Shown here: one piece after another, positions 1 to 15,080 of the stretch
Numbering within the stretch: the stretch's first letter is position 1
How the letters are laid out: each line of letters begins with the position of its first letter
Source: Atrina japonica
Taxonomy: Eukaryota > Mollusca > Bivalvia > Pterioida > Pinnidae
Reading direction: 5' to 3'
Length of the DNA: 64,000 nt
Assembly: GCA_030159075.1 (NCBI GenBank)
Contig: BROG01000797.1
Location: forward strand, 247,150-311,149
The notes under the pieces: generated by a model
Told to the model about the DNA's origin: nothing
Database searches by the model: none
The model's input: only the letters and a program-made list of their open reading frames with translations
Translations under genes and position numbers: made by a program

Positions 1-736
1 ATAACGAACGTGTCGATAATTATCTTTGAAACAGAACAATAACAGTTTGTTATTTCACAACATAATCTGCATTTGTCTTGTTTCAATTGATTTGACGGAT
101 TTGCTAGTGGGCTAGCCTATGCACTGAAATAGGTCTACTTACGAAACCGTCACTCCTTCACAGTTCACGGCATTTCCCAGTTGATTCAGCCATTGGTAAA
201 ATATCAAATAGAATGGCTACTTCCAGTTGTCATGAACGAATATTAACAGTCACACTCAAACTTTCTGTGGTATATTTTACTGATAAAATATCAGAATTCA
301 AACGAAAATTTGTTGTAAACAACGATCATCTGTTGCTATCCAAATTGCACATGGTAGACCTATCAAACCTTAATTTCATTAGTATTTGCGATCAGAAAAG
401 AGAACTACTTCTCATGTCAAAACAAGCTGTTGAGCCATTACGTCATATGAAAACACCACCGCAAAGTCAGTGTTCTGGAATTAATTTAGTATCCAGTGGA
501 CTACAGTTTCACTGAAAAATGGTAATGTACAATATATATAAATATAAGGATTGTTTTTCATCCTTAAATATTATCAAATACATTCGTTTTCATCAACTTT
601 TTCTCTCATGCTTCACAGATTTTCCCTCCTTTTTTACAGGGAATGATTTCCTTGTCACCACTTAGGGTGTTGACAAGGTACACGCGTTATGACGTCACAA
701 TACAATTTATGGCGTAGAATCTGTGTGGCCTCTAGA
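1..736. other. left flank, no supported gene
   Basis: No exon could be supported here. An open frame of about 100 codons at 213-515 (+) has no recognisable domain, no low-complexity bias and no obvious partner exon, so it may be chance. It could also be an upstream piece of the membrane-protein gene at 2542-4621, but no donor of the right phase was found. Confidence 0.3.
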
Positions 737-921
737 ATGCAGAGACATAGACAGATAATGATTAATAGCACCTACCCCTACTCTGAGGATATGACAGAGG
801 AATCTCAATCCTCGGCAAGCCACAAGTTTGTCATTCAAGTATCTTACATTTGGATTGAGATTCCTTTGTCATACCCTCAGGGTAGGGGTAGGTGCTGTTA
901 ATCGTTATCTGTTTTCTGCAT
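737..921. mobile_element. foldback (MITE-like) element
   Basis: Two arms of about 70-75 bp (737-811 and 852-921) are near-perfect reverse complements around a loop of about 40 bp. Both arms carry the string CCTACCCCTAC and its complement, and both end at ATGCAGA/TCTGCAT. The structure is typical of a short non-autonomous foldback or MITE. No coding capacity and no clear target-site duplication were seen. Confidence 0.7.
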
Positions 922-1044
922 AATTTAAATGATTTGTTATCTAAGCGTTGGTCACTGTGTAGCGCATATGCTGATTTCTAGACAAATTCACACGCTTTAC
1001 CTCTTTATACACCATTGATAATTTAATTTCTCTTTTGACCATTT

Positions 1045-1277
1045 GTGGTGATCTAGTAGCACTGCGTTTGACATGCAAGTGGGAGGCCCCGGGTTCGATT
1101 CCCGGACCAGATCATACCATACTATAAAATGATAAGTCGTTGCTCATTCGCCAAACGCTCGGCATAGGAAGTGAAAGCCACGAGTCTTCTGTATAAGACT
1201 GAAAATCGCGGTTCCGTATCGCGGAGGGCGTGGACCGTAAAAGAACCCACACTGCATTTCGTCAAACAAACAAACGA
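1045..1277 (+). mobile_element. tRNA-derived SINE
   Basis: The head resembles a tRNA-type RNA polymerase III promoter: a degenerate box A near TAGTAGCACTGCG and a strong box B, GGTTCGATTCC. The body contains a stretch ending in AAAGAACCCACACTGC that is close to one in the SINE at 11328, and the copy ends in an (AAAC)n-like tail. This supports a SINE rather than a functional tRNA gene. Promoter activity is inferred only. Confidence 0.7.
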
Positions 1278-1616
1278 ATAGTTCGCGTTTTGATTTTTAT
1301 GTTTTTGTTTATTTATTCTATTGTTGTTTTTTGTGTCTTTTGATTTATTTTTGCAAATTGGGTCAATTTATTTAGGAAAATATTTCTTTTTTTTCAGAAA
1401 AAGAGATAATCATGTTCGGCCGTATACTGGCTTGACAATTTTATAACGGTTAGGTTTCTTAAAAACCTAAGACTTTTTAATAAGACTTTCGATTTGCATA
1501 ATTCTTTCCATGTTTGTATTACTGTATCAATTATTAAAACATTATATGTGTGTTTTTATTGAAGAACAAGAATTCTCTGAATTGTGTTTCACGCCACAAT
1601 CAACGATTGTTCAGTC

Positions 1617-1745
1617 ATATTACAATGTCCCCGGGAAGATCCCAACAAACTTCTGGAAGGAAATGACAAACTTCCTCACAAAATTAGCTGATGTCCCCGG
1701 AAAGATCCCAGTGAAAATCTTGGAGGAAATGGCATACGTCCATAA
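1617..1745 (+). repeat. imperfect direct duplication
   Basis: Two diverged copies of about 60-66 bp follow one another, each starting GTCCCCGG.AAGATCCCA and each containing a GGAGGAAATG-like string. Read in the + frame both begin VPGKIP. A short open frame (1510-1773) crosses both copies but no domain was recognised, so this is recorded as a repeat rather than a gene. Confidence 0.45.
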
Positions 1746-2541
1746 TGTTCTTATCACTCGGCCTCTAAACTGATCTGAAAGTGTTATTCTTAGTTATATT
1801 TCTAGGATAGCATATTTCTTTGGATAATCTATAATCACATAAATGAAACTCTATGATTTGATAAATTTATATTGATATTTGTTGTGGTAAAATATTGTGC
1901 TAATACTAGTTATAGGTATTTTATAATAATACAATAATAATAAACTTACGCTAGGATGAATCCAATGTCATTCAATGTTATATGAATTTAGATCTTAGAA
2001 AAAAATGTGCATTATTTGTGAATTTATAGGATTTTGGCAAACAAATCATGTAAATGCATCCTGTATAAGAAATACCTGAAACCTGAATCACTCATTTCTG
2101 AGAATTTTACTTTATTTCCAACTGTTTGAAATATGATTCACCGAGTAAGTCAACATGATAAAAACATGGGGCTTAAACAATTATTACTTAATTATGTGGT
2201 GCACGATACAGGTAAAAAGTTGTTACATTCATTAATCTAACATTTTTAACATTATGAAGAGTCTCCGTTTTAAGAATATTAGAGAGTATTCTAAGGCACG
2301 GCTATTATATACAGATACTCCCTTTTTAACCAATCAAATATAAAACTAACTGATACCATTGACCTTTTCACTGAACACGGGAGGTTCTCATGTAACATAT
2401 AAATTGTGTGTGTCAGGCTAACAGCAGGCGCTTTGGGATTCACAGTTGTGTTTTATGTAGAAACAATTTGTATATCCAATTTGTCTTATTTTCATATAAT
2501 TGAAGTTTTGATTATCAAATGGGATTTATTAAATTTTACAG

Positions 2542-4621
<2,080 letters not shown>

Positions 4622-4769
4622 AATACTTTACTTACTTAGTCTGGGTAATTAAATTGGTTCAAACAGGACTAGTGTAAAATAGTGTAGCCGGATTATCTAC
4701 ACCGTGCCCTATATATGATATAAACCATGTTGTCTTTAGTCTTCTAGTAAGAGTCCGGGGTCCCGCAGG

Positions 4770-4885
4770 AAGCGAAGTTGATTTTGTCAGAACGTTTTCC
4801 AATTTACTTGCGGAAGGCCGTTGGACTCTTCCAAGGTACATTGTAAACGGGTTCCCATCGCCACCATAAAAAGTGACCGCCATAA
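4770..4885 (+). mobile_element. SINE family B, truncated copy
   Basis: It matches the 3' body of the copies at 10145 and 18826: a CTTGCGGAAGGCC-like segment, TGGACTCTTCC, then ACACTGTAA-like and CCACCATA blocks. The tRNA-like head is missing, as is usual for a 5'-truncated copy. It lies in the presumed 3' UTR of the membrane-protein gene. Confidence 0.6.
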
Positions 4886-5178
4886 TATAATTGAGTGTGG
4901 TATGTAAAACAGCACAAAAACAGAACAAATAAATCGATGATTTCAGTAACAGAAATATGATGATCGAAATGTGCCACATATTTTGATATAATGTCGAACG
5001 TAGGACGGGGAATACAAACATTAAAATTGTGATTGTCTCTTTCCATATTATTGACATAAGTCGTTAGTTGATTCTTTAATATGAAATTAAAAACCAATTT
5101 CACACGAGATTCAAAGCACGTTTAAGAAGCCTCATTGGACTGATGCAGTTGATGGCATGTCCATGTAAGTAAAATTGC

Positions 5179-5184
5179 AATAAA
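5179..5184 (+). terminator. candidate poly(A) signal
   Basis: AATAAA about 560 nt after the stop codon of the membrane-protein gene. It is the first canonical hexamer seen downstream, but use is unproven. Confidence 0.35.
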
Positions 5185-5274
5185 ACACAAACAAAAACCT
5201 TATTACAGTTCAGTATTATAAATTATGTCGCATTGCATATATATCATATGAAATTCAAAGAAACCGCAGTATCA

Positions 5275-5395
5275 GGAGGTTCTGGAGACATTATACAAAC
5301 GCAGACCTCTGAAATGCAGAGATAGGATCAGGTACCGCTGAGAGTCCACGTCAAATTCACATTCAACTGTATATGTAGGGAAGTATTTCCATAAT
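5275..5395 (+). repeat. dispersed repeat family C
   Basis: It shares an ordered series of blocks with 40165, 41240 and (reverse) 63800: ACAAACRCRGACCTCTG, an AGAGRTRGGATCAGGT-like block and GAGTCCACRGTCAAAT. The four copies are diverged but collinear, so this is an old interspersed element of unknown class. Confidence 0.55.
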
Positions 5396-6984
5396 GTAAT
5401 ATACAAACACAGTAAGCGTAAGACAAACTATAATCCCTTTAGAAGATAAGACTGGTTACCAAGAAAGCCATAATCCATGTAAAATACCGAAAACAAAATG
5501 TAGATCTAAAATACCGAAATTACAGATGAATTATCGAAAAGGTTCGGTATATACTAGAAACACCTAATAGAATTTAGTTGATAACATTTTATTGCACGAA
5601 TAAGAAGTAACCCTTCAAAACGTATCAAATATACCATTTTGTGTTTATTTTCGTGTTTTCTGTTATTATTTGGACATTTTTCGATAATAGTAATTTGTTG
5701 CCATTGTCGTTTTATAAATTCACTTTTAGGGCTGATTCGTTATAAGTTAGGGATTATTCTATTCTTCAACTAACCGTCATTGTTAAACTCATCAATAATG
5801 AGTAAAAACATGTGTAATAAGATTCCATGATAAGAGATAAAAGATGTTGTATTGTGACTGAAAATATATCCGCAATACTATACATCTTTGCAGATAAAAC
5901 AATTAAATAATTGTCTCCTCTTTTATTTACAGATCTGTTGTCCGTTGATTGGTACACACGTGAGGGAATAGATGTAATTAAAATCAATAGCTGTAAATAT
6001 CTCACACAACATACCGATATTTCAATAACTTTTGTTTAAGTATAACAACAAAATTCAAAATCATAAAAGTCTGGATAAATGCACTACTGTGCTATGAGAT
6101 CGTAACATTGTTTATTGATGGGAATGATACGAAACGCTGACGCTACCGCACATGATCTCTAAATACATCCACTGGACTTTTCTATCTGTATCCCCTATCC
6201 TATATATAATCAATATGATTATCTGTCCCTACCAAAACTTAGTGTTTACGACCAGGAAAATTAACCATGCGATCACCGGTAAATACTTTGTTCAAACTGA
6301 AGCGTCCATGGTCTGGAAGTGTTGCCATTTAACATAGTTCGTCTAAGTGTCCTGTAGTAAAACTTGAACTCTCTGGTTGGATGTAAGTACGTAATTCATA
6401 ACATGACAACTTTATGATGTAAATTTTGTATTTACGCCAACAGTTTACAACATGAGGATTTTTCCCCGATTAAACTTGGGAGCGATGCGTAAAGGACACA
6501 TCACCAAAGACGCATTGCCAGGCCATGCTATTTCATTTTTGTTTTGTATCAAGGCTCTGTGTAACAGATAATAATTTGGGATAGCCAAGCTGTTGGTAAC
6601 TTCATATAGTTTGGCGTTCCCACACTAGAGGAGTATACTATGTAAGAAAAATAGTACCCGTGGGAAATTTATGATTAAAGCAAGAGACCCCACATGTCAT
6701 TCTCCTATATCTGAGATTTACAAACAACTTTGATAGATCTCTGGGTTCCGCGTTTGGTGCGAGATTTGACATCATAAATCAGGTATACTTCTATTTTTAG
6801 CTAAACAAAACCTTAGTATGAAGCTTCTATTTTATTAGTTTTACTGTGATATTTTGTTGTGAAAAACGATTCAACATCAAAAAAGAAGGTATTAGTACAA
6901 CAAGAATCTTATAGTAATACTTATACTTTATTAGTTTGTTAGTTAGTTAGTTAGTTTTATTAACAAAATGTTTTAAACAGAAAT
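5396..6984. other. intergenic, nothing recognised
   Basis: AT-rich sequence with scattered short open frames (5766-6005 minus, 6152-6337 plus), none with a domain, bias or splice context. A short (TTAG)n run occurs near 6931. Confidence 0.5.
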
Positions 6985-7470
6985 TTGTAAAAACCGTGGA
7001 AATTCTATCAAAATGCTACAAATTGAGTTTTGTCACTACTCTTGCCACTTAAAATGTTGATTTTTACATTAAAAGATCACAATTAATGAACAATGACTAT
7101 TTACTACTTACTATTCCAGATATTTGTCATAGTACAATTAAACTCATTGCAAAAACCTGTAATAAATGAAGTATTATTTGAGATTTTCCAATTTTCATCG
7201 AATTTTGTTACTATTTTAGGGTTTTAATAAAAAACTCTTGAACACCCCAAGGACTAGAGTGCTAATATGGCTTATTTTATAGCAATTTTATTAAGCTTTC
7301 TGATAAACATACCCTTCAAAATACCCCTTGGTAAAGTCTAGGGGTTTTAGTGGTCAACAGTCTATTACTTATTTTTTTACAGATTTCCGTTTAAAAATTT
7401 GGTTTTTACTCCCCATAACACCACCTTTGATACATAATAATTGTTTAATTGGCCAATACTTCTCATATTC
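6985..7470 (+). repeat. dispersed repeat family D, copy 1
   Basis: Shares two long diverged blocks with 18400-18760. One contains ATAAATGAAG, TCATCGAATTTTGTTA and a GAGTGCTAA string; the other contains ACAGATTTC, TTTTTA and CCCCA.AACACCA. The order of the blocks differs between the two copies. Confidence 0.55.
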
Positions 7471-9070
7471 TTGATTACTTCTTATTATTTGTTTACCCTC
7501 ATTATTGATCACGTCACATTTGTTTAACCCACATTGTTGATCACGTCATATTTGTTTACCCACACTCTTGATTACATCATATAATTTGTTTACCCATATT
7601 GTTGATCATGTCATATAATTTGTATACATACATTCTTGATTACGTTATATAATTTGTTCATCCATAAATAATATATTTCATGCATCCACACAACAAGCAA
7701 AGTCATATAATGTTGGTAACATTGTATAATTTGATGTTGGTAACATTATATAATTTGTTCATCCACGCTGTTGGTAACGTTATATAAATTGTAAATCCAC
7801 GCTGTAAGCAATATAATTTGTTAATCCACGCTTTTAGTAACGTCATATAATTCGTTCATCCACGCTGTTAGTAACTACATATAATTTGTTCATCCATGCT
7901 GTTAGTAACGTCATATAATTTGTCCATATATGCTGATTGTAACGTAATATAATTTGTTCATCCATGCTATTAGTAACATCATATAATTTGCTCATCCATG
8001 GTGTTAGTAACGTCATATAATTCGTTCATCCATGCTGTTTGTAACGTCATATAATTTGGTCATCCACGCTATTAGTAACATCATATAATTTGTTCTTCTA
8101 CATCCTTAGTAACGTCATATTATTCGTTTATTCACGCTGTTTGTAACGTCATATAATTTGTTCATCCACGTTATTAGACAAGTCATATAATTTGTTCTTC
8201 TACACTGTTAGTAACGTCATATAATTTGTTCATCCAAGCTGTTAGTAACGTCATATAATTTGTTCATCCACGCTGTTAGTAACGTCATATAATTCGTTCA
8301 TATATGCTGATTGTAACGTCATATAATTTGTTCATCCATGCTATTAGTAACGTCATATAATTTGTTCATCCATGGTGTTAGTAACGTCATATAATTTGTT
8401 CATCCACGCTATTAGACACGTCGTATAATTTGTTTTTCTACACTTTTAGTAACGTCATACAATTTGTTCATCCACGCTGTTAGTAACGTCATATAATTCG
8501 TTTATATATGCTGATTGTAACGTCATATAATTTGTTCATCCACGCTAGTAGTAACGTCATATAATTCGTTCATATATGCTGATTGTAACGTCATATAATT
8601 TGTTCATCCATGCTATTAGTAACGTCATATAATTTGTTCATCCACGCTGTTAGTAACGTCATATAATTTGTTAATCCACGCTGTTAGTAACGTCATATAA
8701 TTCGTTCATATATGCTGATTGTAACGTCATATAATTTGTTCATTCATGCTATTAGTAACGTCATATAATTTGTTCATCCACGCTATTAGTAACGTCATAT
8801 AATTTGTTCATCCACGCTATTAGACACGTCGTATAATTTGTTTTTCTACACTTTTAGTAACGTCATACAATTTGTTCATCCACGCTGTTAGTAACGTCAT
8901 ATAATTCGTTTATATATGCTGATTGTAACGTCATATAATTTGTTCATCCATGCTATTAGTAACGTCATATAATTTGGTTTTCTACATTGTTAATAACGTC
9001 ATATAATTTGTTCATCTACGCTATTAGTAACGTCATATAATTTGTTCATTCACGCTGTTAGTAAAGTTAT
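7471..9070 (+). repeat. 34-bp minisatellite 2 with higher-order structure
   Basis: About 45 units built on TAACGTCATATAATTTGTTC followed by ATCCACGCTGTTAG, spaced 34 bp (AACG at 8247 and 8281). Units are diverged at the left (7471-7800) and more homogeneous to the right. A distinctive run of monomers recurs exactly 408 bp apart (CACGTCG at 8417 and 8825), a 12-monomer higher-order repeat. No open frame of interest crosses it. Confidence 0.95.
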
Positions 9071-9309
9071 ATATACTGAATATATTATTTATATTTTTTC
9101 ACATTTTGTGTATATAATAATATTTGTGAATTTTAAAACAGGCACTTATAATGCATTAGATTATTCTTGTATTGCCTTTGAATATCTGTGTGAATTTCTT
9201 TATTTTATCAAATTCGATTTGCTCATTGTATTACATATAAAACACTATGCGATATTATATAAACAATGCAAATATAGCGATACATTGCCTAAAGACCACC
9301 TCGTTTAGC

Positions 9310-10050
9310 AGAACATCTCACAATTAAGACATTTCAACTACATATAGATAATGTTTCAAATGATATTTCAGGATTAGCGTTTTCCAATAAACCATTAACA
9401 TGGTAATGAGGCTTTTGCAGTATTATATCTGAATTTTAAAAGTAAATAAAATAATGTAATAAAAATAATAAATTAGTAATTATTTATTCAAAAAAGTTCT
9501 GAGGGTACGTTTGTGGAATTAATTTCTGGAGAGTAATGCGTCTTTTCCCAGACGTCGCCTTATAGGCCTGCGGGCAAAGTATAGTCCATTGAGAACAATT
9601 ATGTAAAACATGTATGTTCTTGAAGTTATATAATAAATAAAATCTAACATTCATGTTCATGTAATATCGAATTCATTAAACTGGTATATTTATTCCATAC
9701 GAAAACTCACCAAAGGCTCGTTTCATATGAAATTTATATGCTCGTTTGATGCCTTGTGTGCCCTTTGGCACAAAGAATATTACAGTTAAGTTTATGAATG
9801 CCAATGTATTAAACAACATGATACATTTTACGTAACTACAGCACTCAGTTGTATGTATCAATACTTTTTGTTTATGAAATCACTCATGAATTAAGTTAGA
9901 TATTTAATTCATATCTCATTCTAACATCTAATAAAAATATTTATAATATTATTTAAATAAAGATTATTATTTCTTTTACAATTATTCATTTTTCATTTGA
10001 CTTCCTGAACACGTACTCGTTTGCCATTCCTCGCTATTCACGTGTGATGT
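9310..10050. other. intergenic, nothing recognised
   Basis: AT-rich non-repetitive sequence. One 61-codon minus-strand open frame (9676-9861) has no recognisable feature. Confidence 0.5.
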
Positions 10051-10053
10051 TGA

Positions 10054-10082
10054 TATTATTATTATTATTATTATTGTTATTA

Positions 10083-10131
<49 letters not shown>
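10054..10131. repeat. (ATT)n microsatellite
   Basis: Trinucleotide tract of about 25 units with a few ATTGTT interruptions, directly abutting the head of a SINE family B copy. Confidence 0.9.
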
Positions 10132-10144
10132 CAGACGTATTCTC

Positions 10145-10378
10145 TCAACGGGATCTCCTTGGCCGTGTGGTACGAGCATTGCGCTTGGAACTATGAAGTC
10201 CTTCACTTCTGGTCAGTGCAGGTTCGAACGCTACTGGAAGCTAAGCTGACTTTTGTGATGAAGTTTGCTTGTGTCCGGCCGGTGGTCTATCCCCGAATAC
10301 ACTGTAACCATTCTCCCTTCCACCATTAAAAACTGGCTGCCACCATATCACTGAAAAATTATTATTATTATTCAAATA
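10145..10378 (+). mobile_element. SINE family B, near full length
   Basis: tRNA-like head with box-B-like GGTTCGAACGC, then the same body as 18826 and 50822 (CTTCACTTCTGGTCAG, GCTGACTTTTGTGA, GTCCGGCCGGTGGTC, ACACTGTAA, CCACCATTAAAAACTGG, GCCACCATAT) and an ATT-rich tail. Its position between ATT tracts suggests the microsatellite is associated with SINE insertion. Confidence 0.75.
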
Positions 10379-11327
10379 AAATTGTCTCGAACTGTAGAGG
10401 TGATTTAAAAAAAAACATTGTCATTAGCTCCAATATTTGAAAGGACATTATGTAAGTCCGTGATCCTAGCCTTCCGTGGTGGGGCATATACATGTATATT
10501 GACAATAACATGGTAGAAAAATAAGTTTCTATATTAAGACCTTACTGAAACAAACGCTTTCTTATCGTAACATTGTTATTGAGTTTGCACCGTTCGTTGT
10601 TATCTTTCACATTTTCGAATTCTTCACAGGAACCAGAAGGCTAATTTTGATCAAATTTCCCATGTGCATCTGCAGAGTTTGCGAATGTAAAGGGGCTAGT
10701 TCCTGTGGGAAAATACTTCTTTAAAAGTTCTCTCATGAACCCATGATCAGAGAATTAACTAAAAAACTATGATTTTTTTTTATGTATGACTGATATCAAT
10801 ATCCACACCGTTTGCAAACAAAAACAAAATGACAGGACATAGTTTTGTATAAATGTTTTATTAATTCAAAACTAACTGACTTTTTGTATGCAATGATATA
10901 AAAGCTGTTTGGAAATATCAATGAATCATTATGATAAAGCTCCAGCGTCTTGTGGTCAAATGTCAAGGTCATGGGCACCTACGAAAACAGCTAATATAAT
11001 TTTTCAATAATTTAACGGCATTTTAGACTTCTCAAGCATCAGTAGACAAATATCAAGCAAGCTTGACAGGAAGTATCCCCGGGTGACATTACATTCTGTG
11101 AGCGTATGAAAAGTGGATGGAACCCATAGAAGCCCCAGAAAGGGCCAAAAGTCTGTGCAGTTTTTAAAAAAAAATCATGAACCAATGATCACCTTCTTTC
11201 AGTGGTACCATGTTTTACTCGGGTGACAAATACGACCAATTAGGATTCTTGTTACAATATCTATCTGTCCAATGTATGTCGAGCTCTGTCGGTAGCAGAT
11301 CAGAATGATATTTAATTTCTTCATGAG
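10379..11327. other. intergenic, nothing recognised
   Basis: No exon or repeat recognised; one 60-codon minus-strand open frame (10796-10978) has no supporting feature. Confidence 0.5.
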
Positions 11328-11612
11328 TCGGCCTGGCTTCGTCGGTAGCGCGCTCGACTCTTGATCGTGAGGTCGTGAGTTCGAGTCAAGCCGGCGGCAT
11401 GTTAGTTTCCTGTCCTTCGGATGAGACAGTAAAACTCGAGGTCCCGTGTCGCAGTAGGTGTCGGCACGTTAAAGAACCCTCACTGCTCAATGACCGTAAG
11501 TGCCGAGCATAGACCAAAATTTGAAGCCCTTCACCGGCATTTGGTGACGTCTCCATATCAGTGAAAGATTCTTGAGTGGAACGTTAAACAACAATAAACA
11601 AACAAACAAATT
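11328..11612 (+). mobile_element. SINE family A, full length
   Basis: Very tRNA-like head: GGCCTGGCTTCGTCGGTAGC includes box A, and GAGTTCGAGTC is box B. A body of about 200 bp follows with CCTTCGGATGAGACAGTAAA, GGCACGTTAAAGAACCCTCA and GGTGACGTCTCCATAT, and an (AAAC)n tail. The reverse-orientation copy at 29371 matches the body and tail. A tRNA gene is excluded because the element continues into the shared body. Confidence 0.85.
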
Positions 11613-14270
11613 CAATGTATGTCTACACAGTTAAGAATTTGCATTGTGATAATAAATACGTGTTAGTATTCCATACCATTAAATTGATCATGATTCGACA
11701 ATTGAAAACCGCAGTCATTTACAAAAATCTGAATTGAAAATGAAAGCCAAAATTCTAGCCGACCAAGGTATTCGATAAGGTAAAAAGTAAGAAGTGCCAA
11801 TGGATAATCGAAACTCAAAGTCCATTAGAACACGACAAATCTGATATACAAATGGTCTCAACATGCAGAACAATTGCGAATCCTAAACAGGACAGGACCA
11901 ATGATACGAACATGACGAAAATGAACAGGGGAAATGAAGCATTTACATAGATGTTTACTTTTAACAGATGTACATTTAACATCTTATATACAGACGAATG
12001 CAACAGATACGGGAGACACAGTAATTACCACATAGATACAATTATAATGAAGAAGTACTGATGATACAACAAATTAGATATATCAACGGTTTGAACATGA
12101 AGAGCAACTGTGAATCCCAAACGGAACTGGACTAGGTGTCCGGAAAGATTTAGCGTCCCCTAATCCCAACCCATTAATCGTCAACAATGAGAGAGAAAAA
12201 ACACAACTGGTACCAAGGCCATAAAACTATTTCAGGCAAATGTTTTACTCAACTTTAAGATTTTACTCAAATCTTGAGAATGCTCTTAAGTTGGGTAAAG
12301 TTGTGGATCATAAAGAAATTATCATACATATTTCTTTCCCAAGTGATAAACTAATTAAGTGCAGTCTGCAGCTGACTTAAGTAATTCTTAACAGCGAAAA
12401 TGGCCGTTTTCCCTGTTCGCCTCAGGATAGATAGACGCTATCGGCAGGGTATCCGTCGCTCTAGAGTATTTCGGAATATATTTAATCATTTGGCTTTCAA
12501 AAACAATGTGTTATTTGAGCGATAAAGGTTTACGTCGTAAAATGAGGTATGAAGTACACATATTTTGTTCAACACCCCGTAAAGAATACGAGACAGTGAT
12601 GCTCTCTCTATCAATGAATTCATTCTGTAAGAGTTTAGCAGTCAACAGATGATAGTTTGCATTTCAATTTCTGGAATAAATAAATAGTAAAAAGAGATGT
12701 GAGATAACTAGTCGAGTTACCGTCATAAACGTTCATTTCATGTTATATCGGAGGTTATCTATTTGGGTTAATGGTAAATCACAAAAACTTCCGCATGTAG
12801 CCGTTTTCTGGTTATTTTGCATATTACGTCAGCAATCTGTGCGCTTTCACAAACTGCTCATCGTCGTTGATGACGTCTGGTGACGAACATGTTGACCTGG
12901 ACGACGTCTGTACTAAATGCCGCTTGACAAAGATTTTGCGCACTCGGACTGGGATTTCGCCATCCCTCCCTCAAACTGGTATTAGACTGTATAAATCTGT
13001 TATTTTTGGCAATTTGTATACTATGATTTATACAATTTAACACGTGAAACGCACGTGCGATGCTTTTTACTTTTTTTACAACTTTAACTACTTGTACTTG
13101 ATGTACAATAACAAATCAGACTTATACACAGGCACAAACAAATCTTATATTCCTATACATTTTGTGAAAATAAGGTCAGGTCCAATGTGGTATTTATATA
13201 CAAATAGTAAAATAGTAAGGTTAGGTTAATCAATTGCCATTGAAAAAGTGCCAAATCTGGGTTTCTCAAGTAATTTTCACAAAATATATAGGAATTAAAT
13301 AATGTGTTATAAATGTGTATAACTCTTTTATTTTATTTTTTTATTTTTTTTTATTTTTTTTTTTTTGTTATTGTATATCAGTCTAACTAGTCTAAAATGA
13401 ATAAAAATGATAAAAAAACAGCTAATGCCCCTTTAATAAAATGTAAATGTTTTTATTTTAAACGTTCGGTGTCTCATCTGTACCATTTCAGCGAGAGATC
13501 TTCAATGTGTCGAGATATTCTATAAAGCTGAGCGTATTTCCAGTAACATTTGAAAAGTATTAATCCCGAGTTAGTAAAAGAATCAAGTAAGCTAAAGACT
13601 AACGGCACCCCTTGATCCACCCTCGATTGTTGACAATTTAAATCTTTCCGATTCACGGCTTGCAGTTTTTCTCATTCGTGAGCGTAAATACATACAAAAG
13701 CGACGTTTAAAGCTCCATTGTTAAACAGGAAAATATGTCTGTGCAAGTATTCGAAAGTTTAAGTTGTAGACTTTTTGAGATATAAATTACACTAGAGTCA
13801 CGCTACGCGCACTTTAAAGACGCACATATTTCGATCTTGTGTCAAAGTCAGGATTTTAAATTGATATTCCATATGATCAAATTATATTGTGGGTGACGTA
13901 ATGGCAATTAACAGAAATATTGGTCAAAACTGACACGTCATGGTTGACAAGATTTGATAAACTGTACACTTCCAATGGCGGATCATTGAAACATAAACAT
14001 CACTGACCGACGGACACAATGTGAGTATAATATGTATGTATAATTACAATACATCGTAAAGAGAAATATATTGTCCGTGGTGTCTGACACACACACACAC
14101 TAATTTTTACTCACCAGATTAATATTACCAGATTGTAGTTTCTTGTTAATTTCACATAGTTTTAGTTATTCTATTCATATTTTTGTATTTCGTTGGTAGT
14201 TTAGTTTAAGTTTTTATGTCATTCACTTGTTTGGTTTCGATTTTGATAGCCATGTAGCATTTAATTCGTA
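11613..14270. other. gene-poor stretch
   Basis: No exon supported. It contains dispersed motif pairs such as TTTTACTCAACTTTAAGA (12245) also seen near 21050, a T-rich run at 13327-13366 and short open frames without features (11815-12003, 12858-13043, 13044-13229, 13474-13656). Confidence 0.45.
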
Positions 14271-14274
14271 TTCT

Positions 14275-14311
14275 GTGTGTGTGTGTGTAGGTGTGTGTGT
14301 GCGTGGGTATG

Positions 14312-14354
<43 letters not shown>

Positions 14355-14461
14355 AAGTGTGTGTGTGCGGATATGTGCAAGTGTGTGTGTAGGTGTGTGT
14401 GTGTGTGCAAGTGTGTGTGTGTGCGTGGGTATGTGCAAGTGTGTGTGCGTGTGTGTGTGTG
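14275..14461. repeat. interrupted (GT)n microsatellite
   Basis: GT tract broken by recurring GTGCAAGTGTG, GTATGTGCAAG and GTAGGTGTG variants, i.e. short sub-repeats inside a dinucleotide array. The Cys/Val and His/Thr open frames on the two strands are repeat artefacts. Confidence 0.95.
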
Positions 14462-14764
14462 AAAGTTATTTATTTATGTTATTGTAATCTTTAAGTCCTG
14501 AGAAAGTTGTCCCGAAATTTTCATTTTTGCCTGTGTCGTTAAGTCATTTTCGTGTTTTATATAATTCGTTTCCTGACTTGTATCTATATTTGGTTAGCTC
14601 CGACAACCTAGCAGTTTTGGTCCTATATATACGGGTGGAAAGATTTTTTTTTTTCAATACGGTAAGCTTTAGTGTACAGATAATTTGTTTTTCCATTTCA
14701 TTGCTCATCTACGTGTGCATATATTTCAAGTCGACAGTAGCCTACGTAGTAGATCATACATGTA

Positions 14765-15080
14765 ACTGGGGCGGATCCAAGAATTTTCGAAGAGGGGCGA
14801 GAAGTACTTTGGGCGTCCCTCATTTCTATACTAAACGCAAAATGGTGAGCTCTGTTTTATTGAAGAACTGGAATTACATCAAAGAAGATTGTCAAATCTT
14901 ACCCTAATTATTTACGTGCCAGTACTATCAATCAGTGCAACCAATAATCATTTATTATGGATAACTGAAAACAATATTGTGAAGTTATTGCAGAGAATTT
15001 GTTAACGGTATATAAACCCATACTTTAGCGTCCAAAGAGGGGGCGTTCGCCCTTTACTCCTCCGTTGAATCCGACACAGT
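14765..15080. mobile_element. MITE-like element with degenerate terminal repeats
   Basis: The left end ACTGGGGCGGATCCAA and the reverse complement of the right end (ACTGTGTCGGATTCAA) agree at 13 of 16 positions, enclosing about 316 bp without coding capacity. Ends of the CGGATCC type are common in animal DNA transposons. No convincing target-site duplication was seen. Confidence 0.4.

Noticed and set aside
7471..9070. CRISPR-like array of 34-bp repeats
   Set aside because: Units abut directly without unique spacers and the DNA is eukaryotic; it is a minisatellite.
11333..11397. tRNA gene
   Set aside because: Good A and B boxes, but the sequence continues into a SINE body shared with the copy at 29371.
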